Source of the DNA: WLMZ01 sp038227995
GTDB lineage: Bacteria > Actinomycetota > Acidimicrobiia > Acidimicrobiales > Ilumatobacteraceae
Direction of reading: 5' to 3'
NCBI GenBank assembly: GCA_038227995.1
Contig: JBBRPP010000021.1
Location: forward strand, 1-64,000
Length of the DNA: 64,000 nucleotides
Below are positions 48,394 through 56,698 of the stretch, one piece after another (the stretch's first letter is position 1; the number at the start of each line of letters is the position of its first letter). The notes beneath the pieces are model-generated. The model made no database searches and was not told where the DNA came from. It saw nothing but the letters and a program-made list of their open reading frames with translations. The position numbers were made by a program, and so were the translations under genes.

Positions 48394-50724
48394 TTATTCG
48401 TAGCGGGCGCCGATGTCCTTGGCGAGGTCGACGAAGCGGGCGCCGGCATCGGGAGCGAGCTCACCCGGTTCGTATCGCACCGAATGAACCGTGCCGGTGT
48501 ATTCGAACGGGCCGTCGGATCGGTAGCGCTGCCAGTCGACGGGGCTGCCGCGATCGATGCCGATCGAGATGCCCGTGAACGGCGCCATCGGCCACAGCAT
48601 CGGCCGGTCGAGATCCGTGAGGCCAACCGATTCGCCGACCGCGACAGACACGATCCAGCGTCCACCGCCGGGCCCGCCGAGCGTGAGCGCGACCCGATGG
48701 CGACCTGCCGGGAGGGCACCAGCCGCGTCTCTCGTCGTCAGGCCGTGGCCGTCGTTGTGCACGAACCACAATTGGTCGTCGTCGACCATCAGCGCGTAGC
48801 CGCCACCCTGATCACCGTGCGACACGAGAACACCGCTGTCGCGCAGGTCGTGCGTGACGTCGACCGTGATCACACACGTACGCTGCCACACCAGGCTGCC
48901 GCTGCGGATCCGTTCGAGCGTCGGGGTGCCGGGCCAGATCGTGACGGGCTCGTGGAACACTGCGTCGTGCGGTGGACGGACGATCCAGCGCCAACCCGAA
49001 CCCTCGTCCAGCGGGTACACCTGGTTGTCGATCGCAGCCTGATGAAAGCCAGCGGCGAGATCGAGCACTCGCTCACGATCGTCGGCGGCGAGGTTGTTGA
49101 TCTCCACCGGGTCGTTGCGCAGGTCGTACAGCTCCCAATCATCGTCGGTGAACTTGGTGCGCGGCTTGCGATTGGTGACGACCTCCCAGCCGTCGCGGTA
49201 GAAGCCGCGATGGCCTTCCATCTCGTAGTACTGCTCTTCACGCACTTCGCCGTGATGAGCATCGCGCAGCACGCCGGCCAGACTCGCGCCTTTCATCGGC
49301 TTCAGCGGCGCGCCATTGCGCGTCGTCGGCACGTCGATGCCAGCGAGCGCGAGCACGGTCGGTAGCACATCGATGCAGTGTCCGTACTGAGTGCGGATCT
49401 CGCCCGCGACATCGTCGAGATGGCCGGGCCAGCTCCACACGCATGGCACCTGATGGCCACCGGCGTGGGTGTTGCGCTTGTACAGCCGGAACGGCGTGTT
49501 GCTGGCCATCGCCCACCCACGCGGGTAGTGCGTCATCACCTGCGGTCCGCCGATGTCGTCCAACCGCGCGAGGTCACGATCGACGGTGTTGCGAGCATCG
49601 CCGTGACCGAGGTGGCCGAAGTAGTTGGTGGTCCCCGTCGACTCGCCCTCGCGGCTCGCACCGTTGTCGGACAGGAACACGAGCAACGTGTTGTCCCACT
49701 CCCCCGTCTCCTCCAAGGCCTCACGAAGTCGCCCGATGCTCTGATCGATCTCGTCGACCATCGCCGCGTACACGGCCATGTAGCGCGCATACAGGATCCG
49801 CTCGTCGTCACTCAGGTCGTCCCATGCGCGCACGTCGTCGCCGGGTTCGCTGTTGCGCGGTGGCAGCGGTGTGCCCGCGGGGATGATCCCGGCCGCGAGT
49901 TGGGCTGCGTGGCGACTGATGCGGATCGCGTCCCACCCGGCGGCGTACGTATCGCGGTACCGATCGATGTCGACCTGCTTCGCCACCAGAGGGGCATGCG
50001 CTGCGGGGTGAGCCATGTAGAGGAAGAACGGTTGACCGGGCCGCGACGCGCCTCGCTCGCGGATCATCCGGATCGCCTTTTCGGTGAGGTCGTCGGTGAG
50101 GAAGTAGTCGTCGGGGAACCGGTCCATCTCGACCACGTGGTTGTCCTCGACCAGCCGATGCGGCTGGTGCAGATTGGTGAACGCTTCGAGGATCCCGTAG
50201 TAGTGATCGAACCCGCGCTGACACGGCCACCCGTGCTGAGGACCGGCAGCGCTCATGTCGCTGTCGCGGCAGAGGTGCCACTTGCCGACCATCAACGTCG
50301 CGTATCCGGCTCCCCGAAGGATCTCGGCAGCGGTTGCGACGTTCTCGGCAATCTCTGCGCGATACCCGGGGAACCCGGGATCGTCCTGGGCGATGTGGCC
50401 CATCCCGGCTGCGTGCGCGTTCAACCCCGTGAGCAACGACGCGCGCGTCGGTGAGCACATCGGGTTGACGTGGAAGTTCGTGAAGCGCACACCCTCGGCG
50501 GCAAGGCGGTCGAGGTTCGGTGTCCGGATCTCGCTGCCGAAGCAGCCGATGTCGGAGAAGCCGACGTCGTCGACGAGCACGAACACGATGTTCGGTGCGC
50601 CGGCCGGCGGTGTTGGCGGCTCGGTCCACGCGTTCTGGGAACCCGCCATCGTCCGCCCGATCCGGCCCTCGAACGTCGAGTCGGGAGCGGAGAAGTCAAT
50701 GGGTACGGCGGCAGATTCGATCAC
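48394..50724 (-). CDS. Type I sulfatase (arylsulfatase family) with C-terminal extension
   Basis: 776 residues. Metal-binding VLVDDVGFSDIGCFG (Asp52, Asp53) and the CSPTR motif (Cys90) that formylglycine-generating enzyme converts; GKWHLCRDSDMSAAGP and ETGEWDNTLLVFLSDNGAS are typical. Catalytic domain ends near residue 590; a ~180-residue C-terminal beta-rich region follows. No obvious signal peptide, suggesting a cytoplasmic enzyme. A degenerate operator A lies 10 bp upstream of the GTG start. Desulfation of a sulfated steroid is a reasonable guess in this context. Confidence 0.83.
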   Translation of the reverse strand: MIESAAVPIDFSAPDSTFEGRIGRTMAGSQNAWTEPPTPPAGAPNIVFVLVDDVGFSDIGCFGSEIRTPNLDRLAAEGVRFTNFHVNPMCSPTRASLLTGLNAHAAGMGHIAQDDPGFPGYRAEIAENVATAAEILRGAGYATLMVGKWHLCRDSDMSAAGPQHGWPCQRGFDHYYGILEAFTNLHQPHRLVEDNHVVEMDRFPDDYFLTDDLTEKAIRMIRERGASRPGQPFFLYMAHPAAHAPLVAKQVDIDRYRDTYAAGWDAIRISRHAAQLAAGIIPAGTPLPPRNSEPGDDVRAWDDLSDDERILYARYMAVYAAMVDEIDQSIGRLREALEETGEWDNTLLVFLSDNGASREGESTGTTNYFGHLGHGDARNTVDRDLARLDDIGGPQVMTHYPRGWAMASNTPFRLYKRNTHAGGHQVPCVWSWPGHLDDVAGEIRTQYGHCIDVLPTVLALAGIDVPTTRNGAPLKPMKGASLAGVLRDAHHGEVREEQYYEMEGHRGFYRDGWEVVTNRKPRTKFTDDDWELYDLRNDPVEINNLAADDRERVLDLAAGFHQAAIDNQVYPLDEGSGWRWIVRPPHDAVFHEPVTIWPGTPTLERIRSGSLVWQRTCVITVDVTHDLRDSGVLVSHGDQGGGYALMVDDDQLWFVHNDGHGLTTRDAAGALPAGRHRVALTLGGPGGGRWIVSVAVGESVGLTDLDRPMLWPMAPFTGISIGIDRGSPVDWQRYRSDGPFEYTGTVHSVRYEPGELAPDAGARFVDLAKDIGARYE

Positions 50725-50733
50725 GCGGCCGAA

Positions 50734-50750
50734 TCTAACCCAGGGTCGGA
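50734..50750. promoter_or_regulatory. Degenerate operator A before the sulfatase
   Basis: TCTAAC-ccagg-GTCGGA keeps the spacer and ten of twelve arm bases of TCTGAC-N5-GTCAGA. It sits 10 bp before the sulfatase GTG, in the same position as other copies relative to their genes. Weak evidence on its own. Confidence 0.35.
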
Positions 50751-50824
50751 AACGCGCTGCGAGCGGGCGACTGAGAGGGTCCGCGCGTCCCGGCCGCCGA
50801 CGGCACCCCTATCCTCGAACGGGT

Positions 50825-51394
50825 ATGACGACGACCTTCGACGACCTCGCTGAACTGATCCGATCGCGGCGGACGAGCATGTTCGTCGATCAAACCCGTC
50901 AGGTCCCGGTCGAGGTCGTCGAGCAGCTGTGCGAACTCGCCCAATGGGCACCGAACCACAAGCGCACGTGGCCGTGGCGGTTCGCGTTGTTCACCGGCGA
51001 CGGCAGGGCACGGCTCGGCGAAGCATTCGTCGCGGACATGGTCGATCGCGATTTCGGTGACGAGGGCAAGCGATCCAAGACACTCACCAAGTACTCGCGT
51101 ACGCCATCGGTGCTCGTCATCGGCGCCGCCGCCGATCCGAACAACCCCACCCGCCACGACGAGAACCGCGATGCGGTGGCTGCGGGTATCCAGAACATGC
51201 TGCTCGGGGCGACCGCGCTCGGGTTGGCAAGCTACTGGGGCACGGCTCCGCTGATCGACTCGCCACGCGCCCTCGACCTCTGCGGCTTCGAGCCCGACGT
51301 GCGCATCATCAACGTCATGTACCTCGGTTACGCCCGCGACGTACCAGAGGTCCCACAGCGGCCACCGGTCGCTCTGCACATCATCTCGGCCTGA
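50825..51394 (+). CDS. Nitroreductase-family FMN oxidoreductase
   Basis: 189 residues. RSRRTSMFVDQTRQVPVEVVEQLCELAQWAPNHKRTWPWRF is the FMN-binding start of the family and AGIQNMLLGATALGLASYWGT is the dimer-interface helix. Diverges from the sulfatase. Likely reduces nitro groups, quinones or enones; no direct link to the neighbouring genes. Confidence 0.82.
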   Translation: MTTTFDDLAELIRSRRTSMFVDQTRQVPVEVVEQLCELAQWAPNHKRTWPWRFALFTGDGRARLGEAFVADMVDRDFGDEGKRSKTLTKYSRTPSVLVIGAAADPNNPTRHDENRDAVAAGIQNMLLGATALGLASYWGTAPLIDSPRALDLCGFEPDVRIINVMYLGYARDVPEVPQRPPVALHIISA

Positions 51395-51425
51395 CCATCC
51401 GATCGCCGCCACCTATGGTGGCACC

Positions 51426-52166
51426 GTGGACGACACGAACAAGGTCATGCTCATCACCGGCGGGTCGCGTGGCATCGGCGCCGGCATCGCCCGCGCCGCG
51501 ACCGCCGCTGGTTACCGCGTCGCGATCACGTACAACGGCAGCGAGGACGCGGCCAACGCGTTGGTCGCCGACGGTCATGCCGAGTTGGCGATCAAGGCCG
51601 ACGCCGGAGACGAAGACGCTGCGGTCGAGACCACGGCGCGGGTGATCGCCGAGATGGGCGGGCTCGATGCGTTGATCAACAACGCCGGCACGTCTGGTAC
51701 CTACGGCACGATCGCGACTGTCACGAGCGAGATGCTGGCCCGGCTGTGGGCGGTCAACGTCACCGGTCCGTTCATCTACGCCCGCGAAGCAGTTCGTCAC
51801 ATGTCGACCGACAACGGTGGCGCCGGTGGCTCGATCATCAACATCACATCGAAAGCGGCCGTGCTCGGTGGCGCCGGTGAGTGGGTCCACTACGCCGCAT
51901 CGAAGGGTGCCCTCGAGTCGATGAACACCGGCCTGGCGAAGGAGGTCGCAACGCAGGGCATCCGCGTCAACGCGGTGCGCCCAGGTCTGATCGTCACCGA
52001 GTTCGATGCCGTCGTCGCGCCCGGTCGCACCGAACGGATGCGGCCGATGATCCCGATGCAACGCACCGGTTCGGTCGACGAAGTCGCGGCCGCGGTGATC
52101 TGGCTGTGCAGCGACGCGGCCAGCTACACGACCGGGGCGTTCCTCGACGTCTCTGGCGGCCGTTGA
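51426..52166 (+). CDS. Short-chain dehydrogenase/reductase
   Basis: 246 residues. TGGSRGIGAGIAR, NNAGTSG, Ser in INITSKAAVLGG, and YAASK motifs; C-terminal YTTGAFLDVSGGR. A regular FabG-type SDR. The GTG start (VDDTNK) is 31 bp after the nitroreductase; an ATG seven codons later is possible. Convergent with fadD, with a shared terminator hairpin. Confidence 0.83.
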   Translation: MDDTNKVMLITGGSRGIGAGIARAATAAGYRVAITYNGSEDAANALVADGHAELAIKADAGDEDAAVETTARVIAEMGGLDALINNAGTSGTYGTIATVTSEMLARLWAVNVTGPFIYAREAVRHMSTDNGGAGGSIINITSKAAVLGGAGEWVHYAASKGALESMNTGLAKEVATQGIRVNAVRPGLIVTEFDAVVAPGRTERMRPMIPMQRTGSVDEVAAAVIWLCSDAASYTTGAFLDVSGGR

Positions 52167-52194
52167 GCGGCTGCGGCTTCGGCTTCCAGCCGCT
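52166..52194. terminator. Bidirectional terminator hairpin between SDR and ligase genes
   Basis: AGCGGCTG (52166-52173) and CAGCCGCT (52187-52194) are exact complements with a 13-base loop, filling the gap between two convergent stop codons. No T-run, so it may act with Rho or simply block convergent transcription. Confidence 0.55.
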
Positions 52195-53637
52195 TCAGCT
52201 GCGTTCGTCGCGCAGCGCGCTGCGCCGCACCTTGCCGTCGTGGCCGCGCACTTCGTGATCGACGAACTCGAACGTGCGCGGGATCTTGTAGCGCACCAGA
52301 CGCTCGGCCAGGAAGACACGCAGTTCGTTCTCGTCGACGGGCTCACTCACCTGTACGACGGCGTGGATCTTGCTGCCGAGATCCTCGTCGGGCAAGCCGA
52401 TGGCCGCGCACGAGACAACCCCGGGATGCTCGTCGATGGCCGCTTCGATCTCGGCCGGGTAGATGTTCGCACCACCCGACAGGATCATGTCGCTGCGCCG
52501 ATCGGCGAGGTACAGATATCCGTCGTCGTCCATGTATCCCATGTCGCCCAGGCTCTCCCAGCCGTCGGGGCTCACCCGCGCCTCGGCGCCGATGTATTCG
52601 TAGGTCTTGCGGTCGCCTGCCGACCGCATGAACACCTCGCCGACCTCGCCGTTGGGAAGGACCTCGTACGTCTCCGGGTCCTGGATCCGCATCTCGCCCG
52701 ATACCGGTCGACCGACGGTGCCGCGATGTGCCATCCATTCGTCGCCGCGAACGATCGTGACCGACTGCGCTTCGGTGCCCGCGTAGAGCTCGAAGATCTT
52801 CTCGCCGCCGAGCCAGTTGATCCATGTCTCCTTCAGCCACGGCGGACACGGCGACGCCATGTGCCACACGGTCTGCAGCGAGCTGACGTCGTATCGGTCG
52901 CGGACCTCGTCGGGCAGCCGGGTGATGCGCTGCATCATCGTCGGCACGAGCAGCATCCAGTCGGCGCCGTACTTGTCGATGGCGGCCAACGTGGCCTCGG
53001 CATCGAACTTGGGCAGGATCACGACGTGGTTGCCCTGCATCAATCCGCCGCTGGAGAAGCTGAACGGAGCGTTGTGGTACAGCGGCCCGGGGACGCACAC
53101 CACGCCGTCGCGCTTCTGCCCCAGACCCGGTGCTTCGGTGTTGGTGACACCTGCGTCGGTCGCAACGATCAGCTTCGGTCGGCCGGTCGAGCCACCTGAC
53201 GTCGGTGCCTTCCAATGTTCTGTCGTCACGTCGGGCAGCTGTGAATCGTCGATCGACGGATCGGGCTCGTAGCCGATCGGCAGCACCTTCCGTGTCGGGT
53301 GGGCTGCGGGATCCGCGCCGAGCACCAGGGCCGAATCAGCGAGCTCGACGATGGCCTGCCGCTCGCGATCGGGCAACCGGTAGCTGATCGGCTGCGGCGT
53401 CGCACCCAGCTTCCACACCGCGACGCACGCCTCGAAGAACGCGATCGAGTTCGGCAGGCCGACCGTGACGAAGGAACCCTTGGTGACCCCCAGGTCGGCG
53501 TAGGCGCGGGCGAGCCGATTGGTTCGGGACTCGAACTCGGCCCAGGTGATCGAATCGTCCGCGCACGAGATCGCGATCCGATCGGGTTGACGCGCCGCAT
53601 TGTCGGCGATCGCGCGGCTGTACGACAGCATGACCAT
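52195..53637 (-). CDS. Acyl-CoA synthetase (AMP-forming), steroid/bile-acid-CoA-ligase type
   Basis: 480 residues. The adenylation P-loop reads TSGGSTGRPKLI, then ELYAGTEAQSVTIVRGDEW, GEMRIQDPETYEV, LGDMGYMDDDGYLYLADRRSDMILSGGANIYPAEIE, and the catalytic Lys in RGHDGKVRR. Short length and the TSGGSTGRPK wording resemble BaiB/FadD17-type enzymes that activate steroid or bile acids. GGGGGA eight bases before ATG supports the start. It follows the Rieske gene by 18 bp, so the two share operator A at 54821. Confidence 0.83.
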   Translation of the reverse strand: MVMLSYSRAIADNAARQPDRIAISCADDSITWAEFESRTNRLARAYADLGVTKGSFVTVGLPNSIAFFEACVAVWKLGATPQPISYRLPDRERQAIVELADSALVLGADPAAHPTRKVLPIGYEPDPSIDDSQLPDVTTEHWKAPTSGGSTGRPKLIVATDAGVTNTEAPGLGQKRDGVVCVPGPLYHNAPFSFSSGGLMQGNHVVILPKFDAEATLAAIDKYGADWMLLVPTMMQRITRLPDEVRDRYDVSSLQTVWHMASPCPPWLKETWINWLGGEKIFELYAGTEAQSVTIVRGDEWMAHRGTVGRPVSGEMRIQDPETYEVLPNGEVGEVFMRSAGDRKTYEYIGAEARVSPDGWESLGDMGYMDDDGYLYLADRRSDMILSGGANIYPAEIEAAIDEHPGVVSCAAIGLPDEDLGSKIHAVVQVSEPVDENELRVFLAERLVRYKIPRTFEFVDHEVRGHDGKVRRSALRDERS

Positions 53638-53655
53638 GATCGATTTCCCCCTGTG

Positions 53656-54819
53656 TCAGATCGTTGTCTTGAGCGCTTCGCGCCACATCGCGTGCCAGTG
53701 CTGCAGCATCGGCTCGACTCGGCCGAAGACGAACCGCGAGAGCCCCGACTCGGCGCCCCGCTGGCACTGCTCGGCCACCGGGAAGTCCTCCTGACCGAGG
53801 ATGTACTTGGCGAACCCGGCTCCCTGCACCCGAGCGGCACGCTCTTCCTCGTTCTGCATGGGACGGATGCTGCCCTCGGTGAGCTCCACCGTCGATTCGC
53901 CGACGTGGCTGCCCGGATAGATCCGCAACATCTGGCAGCTGACCGGCGTCTCCAGCAGCACACACGATGGAAAGAGCATGTGCACCACCGTCAGCGGTGC
54001 GGGCTCAGGCCATTCGGACTCGGGGAGATCGACCATCTCCAGCGATGCCTTGGTGGGGAACGCCCATCGCGCGTGGCGGCCGTACGTCTCGAACATCGAG
54101 TGGTTGACGACGAAGCTGCTCAGTGAGTCACGGTGCAGGAACGGCACGTGGTAGGCCTCGAGGTTGACATCGACGATGATCTTCCAGTTCGCCTTGAGCC
54201 GGAACGAATCGCTGATGACAACCTCGTGGGTCGCGTAGCTGTAGCCCTCCAGCACCGGGGCGATGGAGGCGAACTCAGCCGCCGGATCGATGTCGTCGCT
54301 CAGGCTCACCACGAGCAGGCCAGCCACGCTCGCGACCTGCAGCGGCAGCAGGCCCAGCGTGGCCCGGTCGATGTCCGCGAACGCTGCTGCCTCGGGTTGG
54401 CCGACGAGGTTGCCGCTGACGTCGAAGACCCAGGCGTGATACGGGCAGGTGAACCGGCGCGCCTCGCCGCACCCCTGCGCCACCTGAGCGCCACGATGCG
54501 TGCAGGCGTTGCGAAACGCGTGCAGTTGTCCGTCGCCGTCGCGGGTGACGAGGATCGAGATGCCGGCGAGATCCTTGGCGACATACGTGTTCGGCCCCGG
54601 CAGCTCACCTTCCCACCCAACGACATGGGCGCCGCGGCGAAAGAAGTGATCGACCTCGCGCTGGAACTGGACCGGATCAGTGAACACCGATGCGGGTTCG
54701 CTCACCGCGTTCGGTGCCATCTCCAACGATCCGGCGCGGATCTGTTCGACGACCCGCCGGGTGATCTCGATCGGGAAGCGAGGCGCGGGCGCGAGGATCG
54801 GCTCGTCCACATCGGTCAT
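53656..54819 (-). CDS. Rieske non-heme iron oxygenase, alpha subunit
   Basis: 387 residues. Rieske cluster ligands Cys106-x-His108 and Cys125-xx-His128 (CTHRGA ... CPYHAW); mononuclear iron ligands His224 and His229 in NWKIIVDVNLEAYHVPFLH; the FPVAEQCQRGAESG segment is typical of the family. It may hydroxylate a steroid or aromatic intermediate, but its motifs are not specifically those of KshA, so I leave the symbol out. Start ATG directly abuts operator A, implying a leaderless transcript. Reductase and ferredoxin are not encoded nearby. Confidence 0.83.
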   Translation of the reverse strand: MTDVDEPILAPAPRFPIEITRRVVEQIRAGSLEMAPNAVSEPASVFTDPVQFQREVDHFFRRGAHVVGWEGELPGPNTYVAKDLAGISILVTRDGDGQLHAFRNACTHRGAQVAQGCGEARRFTCPYHAWVFDVSGNLVGQPEAAAFADIDRATLGLLPLQVASVAGLLVVSLSDDIDPAAEFASIAPVLEGYSYATHEVVISDSFRLKANWKIIVDVNLEAYHVPFLHRDSLSSFVVNHSMFETYGRHARWAFPTKASLEMVDLPESEWPEPAPLTVVHMLFPSCVLLETPVSCQMLRIYPGSHVGESTVELTEGSIRPMQNEEERAARVQGAGFAKYILGQEDFPVAEQCQRGAESGLSRFVFGRVEPMLQHWHAMWREALKTTI

Positions 54820-54820
54820 A

Positions 54821-54837
54821 TCTGACAGTGTGTCAGA
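54821..54837. promoter_or_regulatory. Operator A copy directly before the Rieske oxygenase start
   Basis: TCTGAC-agtgt-GTCAGA, perfect arms, one base from the oxygenase ATG on the minus strand. It would block both RNA polymerase and the leaderless start region. Confidence 0.78.
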
Positions 54838-54957
54838 AACCCTGCTGGTGACGGGAGCCGGATGCGACCAACCCTTCCGCATGCATCAGCGAGGTTGGCG
54901 GGCAGGCTGAACGCGCCGGCCGTCACGGTCTCGACGAACAACGGGAGGGACGCCCAC

Positions 54958-55188
54958 ATGAACGAAGCCGAAGCAAGCAGAGCCGCGCGCACCGACGAAT
55001 CCGACGCGCGAGTGAACACGGCGATCCAGCGTGAGATCGAGGAGACCCGTCACCTCATCGCCCTGTACCGCGCCGACGACACCCACCACGCGGAGGTGAC
55101 GGGTCCCCCGCGTGCCGTGCCGACAGCCGCTTCCGATGCACCCGCCGCGTTGCGACGAGTCCTGCAACAGGTGGCGATGGCCGGCTGA
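54958..55188 (+). CDS. Small hypothetical protein, helical
   Basis: 76 residues starting MNEAEASRAARTDESD, with a charged amphipathic helix AIQREIEETRHLIALYR and a hydrophobic C-terminal helix ALRRVLQQVAMAG. GGGAGGG about 10 bases upstream supports the start. No family recognised; codon use is like its neighbours. It could be a small regulator or a partner of the divergent oxygenase, but nothing shows this. Confidence 0.5.
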   Translation: MNEAEASRAARTDESDARVNTAIQREIEETRHLIALYRADDTHHAEVTGPPRAVPTAASDAPAALRRVLQQVAMAG

Positions 55189-55197
55189 AAGTGTGGG

Positions 55198-55653
55198 CTA
55201 CTTGTAGCCCTGCATGATGTGCTCGATCCACGCGGCAGGCGCGGCTGCGGTCAGCTGACCGAGATCGACGTAGTCCCACCAGCGCTGGACCAGACCGTCG
55301 CGGATCTCGTGCACGCTGCAGAAGCGGACGAGGTGATGCTCGCCCGTTTCCCAGAACCACTCCTCGGCATGCTCGGTGATGACCATGTCTCCCTGCGCCA
55401 CCATCGGCCCCGGGTGCAGGATGTAGTTCTTCAGCGGTCCGATCCCGAGTCGCAACCGGGCGGCAACTTCGACCGGGCCGATCGCTCCGGTGTCGCCGCC
55501 GATGACAGGAACGTCGATGTACTGCCCGGTGGGGCTGAACAGTGCGCCGACCCCGTCGAAATCGCGACGGCCGAGGCACTCCCACAACTGCTCGATGATT
55601 GCCTTGTTTGCTGCTTCGTTCCCCGGCTGGCCCGGCGGCGTGTACTCGCTCAT
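55198..55653 (-). CDS. SnoaL/NTF2-like (limonene-epoxide hydrolase or ketosteroid-isomerase fold) protein
   Basis: 151 residues. IIEQLWECLGRRDFDGVGALFSPTGQYIDVP is the family's first helix-strand unit, and EEWFWETGEHHLVRFCSVHEIRDGLVQRWWDYVDL the central sheet. Members are isomerases, hydratases or epoxide hydrolases with an Asp base. Catalytic residues cannot be assigned with certainty. Convergent with the small gene, divergent from the SDR. Confidence 0.72.
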   Translation of the reverse strand: MSEYTPPGQPGNEAANKAIIEQLWECLGRRDFDGVGALFSPTGQYIDVPVIGGDTGAIGPVEVAARLRLGIGPLKNYILHPGPMVAQGDMVITEHAEEWFWETGEHHLVRFCSVHEIRDGLVQRWWDYVDLGQLTAAAPAAWIEHIMQGYK

Positions 55654-55688
55654 GGCCCGCGACCATAGACGCGTGAGAGGATGCAGCC

Positions 55689-56603
55689 ATGAGCGCAGCG
55701 AAGTGGACCGAGGCCGACATCCCCGATCAGAGCGGTCGCGTCGCGCTGGTCACCGGCGCGAACAGCGGCATCGGATTCGAAGCCGCTCGGGCGCTCGGCG
55801 CGCATGGCGCGACGGTGTTGCTCGGTTGTCGCGACGCGGCGAAGGGTGCCGACGCGATCAACCGCATTCACGAGTCTGCGCCCGACGCAGACGTGACCGT
55901 CCTGCCGTTGGATCTCGCCGACCTGGCGTCGGTGCGCGCCGCAGCCGCACACGTGAACGACACCTACCAAGGGCTCGACCTGCTGATCAACAACGCCGGC
56001 GTGATGGCCCTGCCGAAGCAGACGACCGCCGACGGCTTCGAGATGCAGTTCGGCACCAACCACCTCGGCCACTTCGCCCTCACCGGACTGTTGCTCGATC
56101 GCCTCGACGCCGCCCCGGCAGCGCGAGTCGTGAGCGTCAGCAGCCAGGGGCACCGGATGGGTCGGATCAACTTCGACGATCTGGGCGGCGACCGCGGCTA
56201 CCACCGCTGGTTGCGCTACGGCCAGAGCAAGGTCGCCAACCTGCTGTTCACGTACGAGTTGCAGCGCCGCCTCGCAGCGGCCGGCGCGACGACGATCGCC
56301 GTCGCCTGCCACCCCGGAGGATCGAACACCAACCTCGCACGTGATGCCGGAAAGTTGATGGCGTTGTTCCAGCCGATGGCCGATCGCATCATGCAGTCCG
56401 CCGCGATGGGCGCCCTGCCGACGCTGCGAGCCGCCGTCGACCCCGCCGTCAAGGGCGGCGAGTACTACGGCCCTGATGGCCTCGGCCAGCAGGCCGGCCA
56501 CCCCGTGAAGGTCCACTCGAACGCCTACAGCCACCACCGTGACGTGGCCGCCCACCTGTGGCTCGTGTCCGAAGAGATGACGGGCGTCGAATACCTGGAT
56601 TGA
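55689..56603 (+). CDS. SDR of the retinol-dehydrogenase/oxidoreductase type
   Basis: 304 residues. TGANSGIGFEAARALGAHGATVLLGCRDAAKG, NNAGVM, GTNHLGHFALTGLL, SSQGH and YGQSK motifs; the long C-terminal tail (~residues 245-304) with KGGEYYGPDGL is characteristic of this group, which often has unknown aliphatic or isoprenoid alcohol substrates. A 41 bp palindrome starts 15 bp after its stop. Confidence 0.82.
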   Translation: MSAAKWTEADIPDQSGRVALVTGANSGIGFEAARALGAHGATVLLGCRDAAKGADAINRIHESAPDADVTVLPLDLADLASVRAAAAHVNDTYQGLDLLINNAGVMALPKQTTADGFEMQFGTNHLGHFALTGLLLDRLDAAPAARVVSVSSQGHRMGRINFDDLGGDRGYHRWLRYGQSKVANLLFTYELQRRLAAAGATTIAVACHPGGSNTNLARDAGKLMALFQPMADRIMQSAAMGALPTLRAAVDPAVKGGEYYGPDGLGQQAGHPVKVHSNAYSHHRDVAAHLWLVSEEMTGVEYLD

Positions 56604-56618
56604 CGCCGACCGTCGACC

Positions 56619-56659
56619 GATCAGTCATTTGTGGCCAGATTGGCGACAAATGACTGATC
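56619..56659. repeat. 41 bp palindrome, left copy flanking the AbiEi-like gene
   Basis: GATCAGTCATTTGTGGCCA, loop gat, TGGCGACAAATGACTGATC: 19 bp arms with one mismatch. It differs by one base from the copy at 57641-57681. Placed after the SDR stop it could terminate that gene, but the paired arrangement around the next gene suggests a mobile or REP-type element. Confidence 0.8.
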
Positions 56660-56698
56660 CGATTTCCCATTTGGCGCGGTGGAAGCACTCAGGTCAGC

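Noticed and set aside
53640..53660. Half operator (GTGTCAGAT) upstream of the ligase
   Set aside because: Only one half-site is present and it overlaps the Rieske stop codon; no inverted partner at the right spacing.
53656..54819. Naming the Rieske oxygenase kshA
   Set aside because: It has the Rieske and iron-site motifs, but the surrounding sequence does not specifically match KshA; generic naming is safer.
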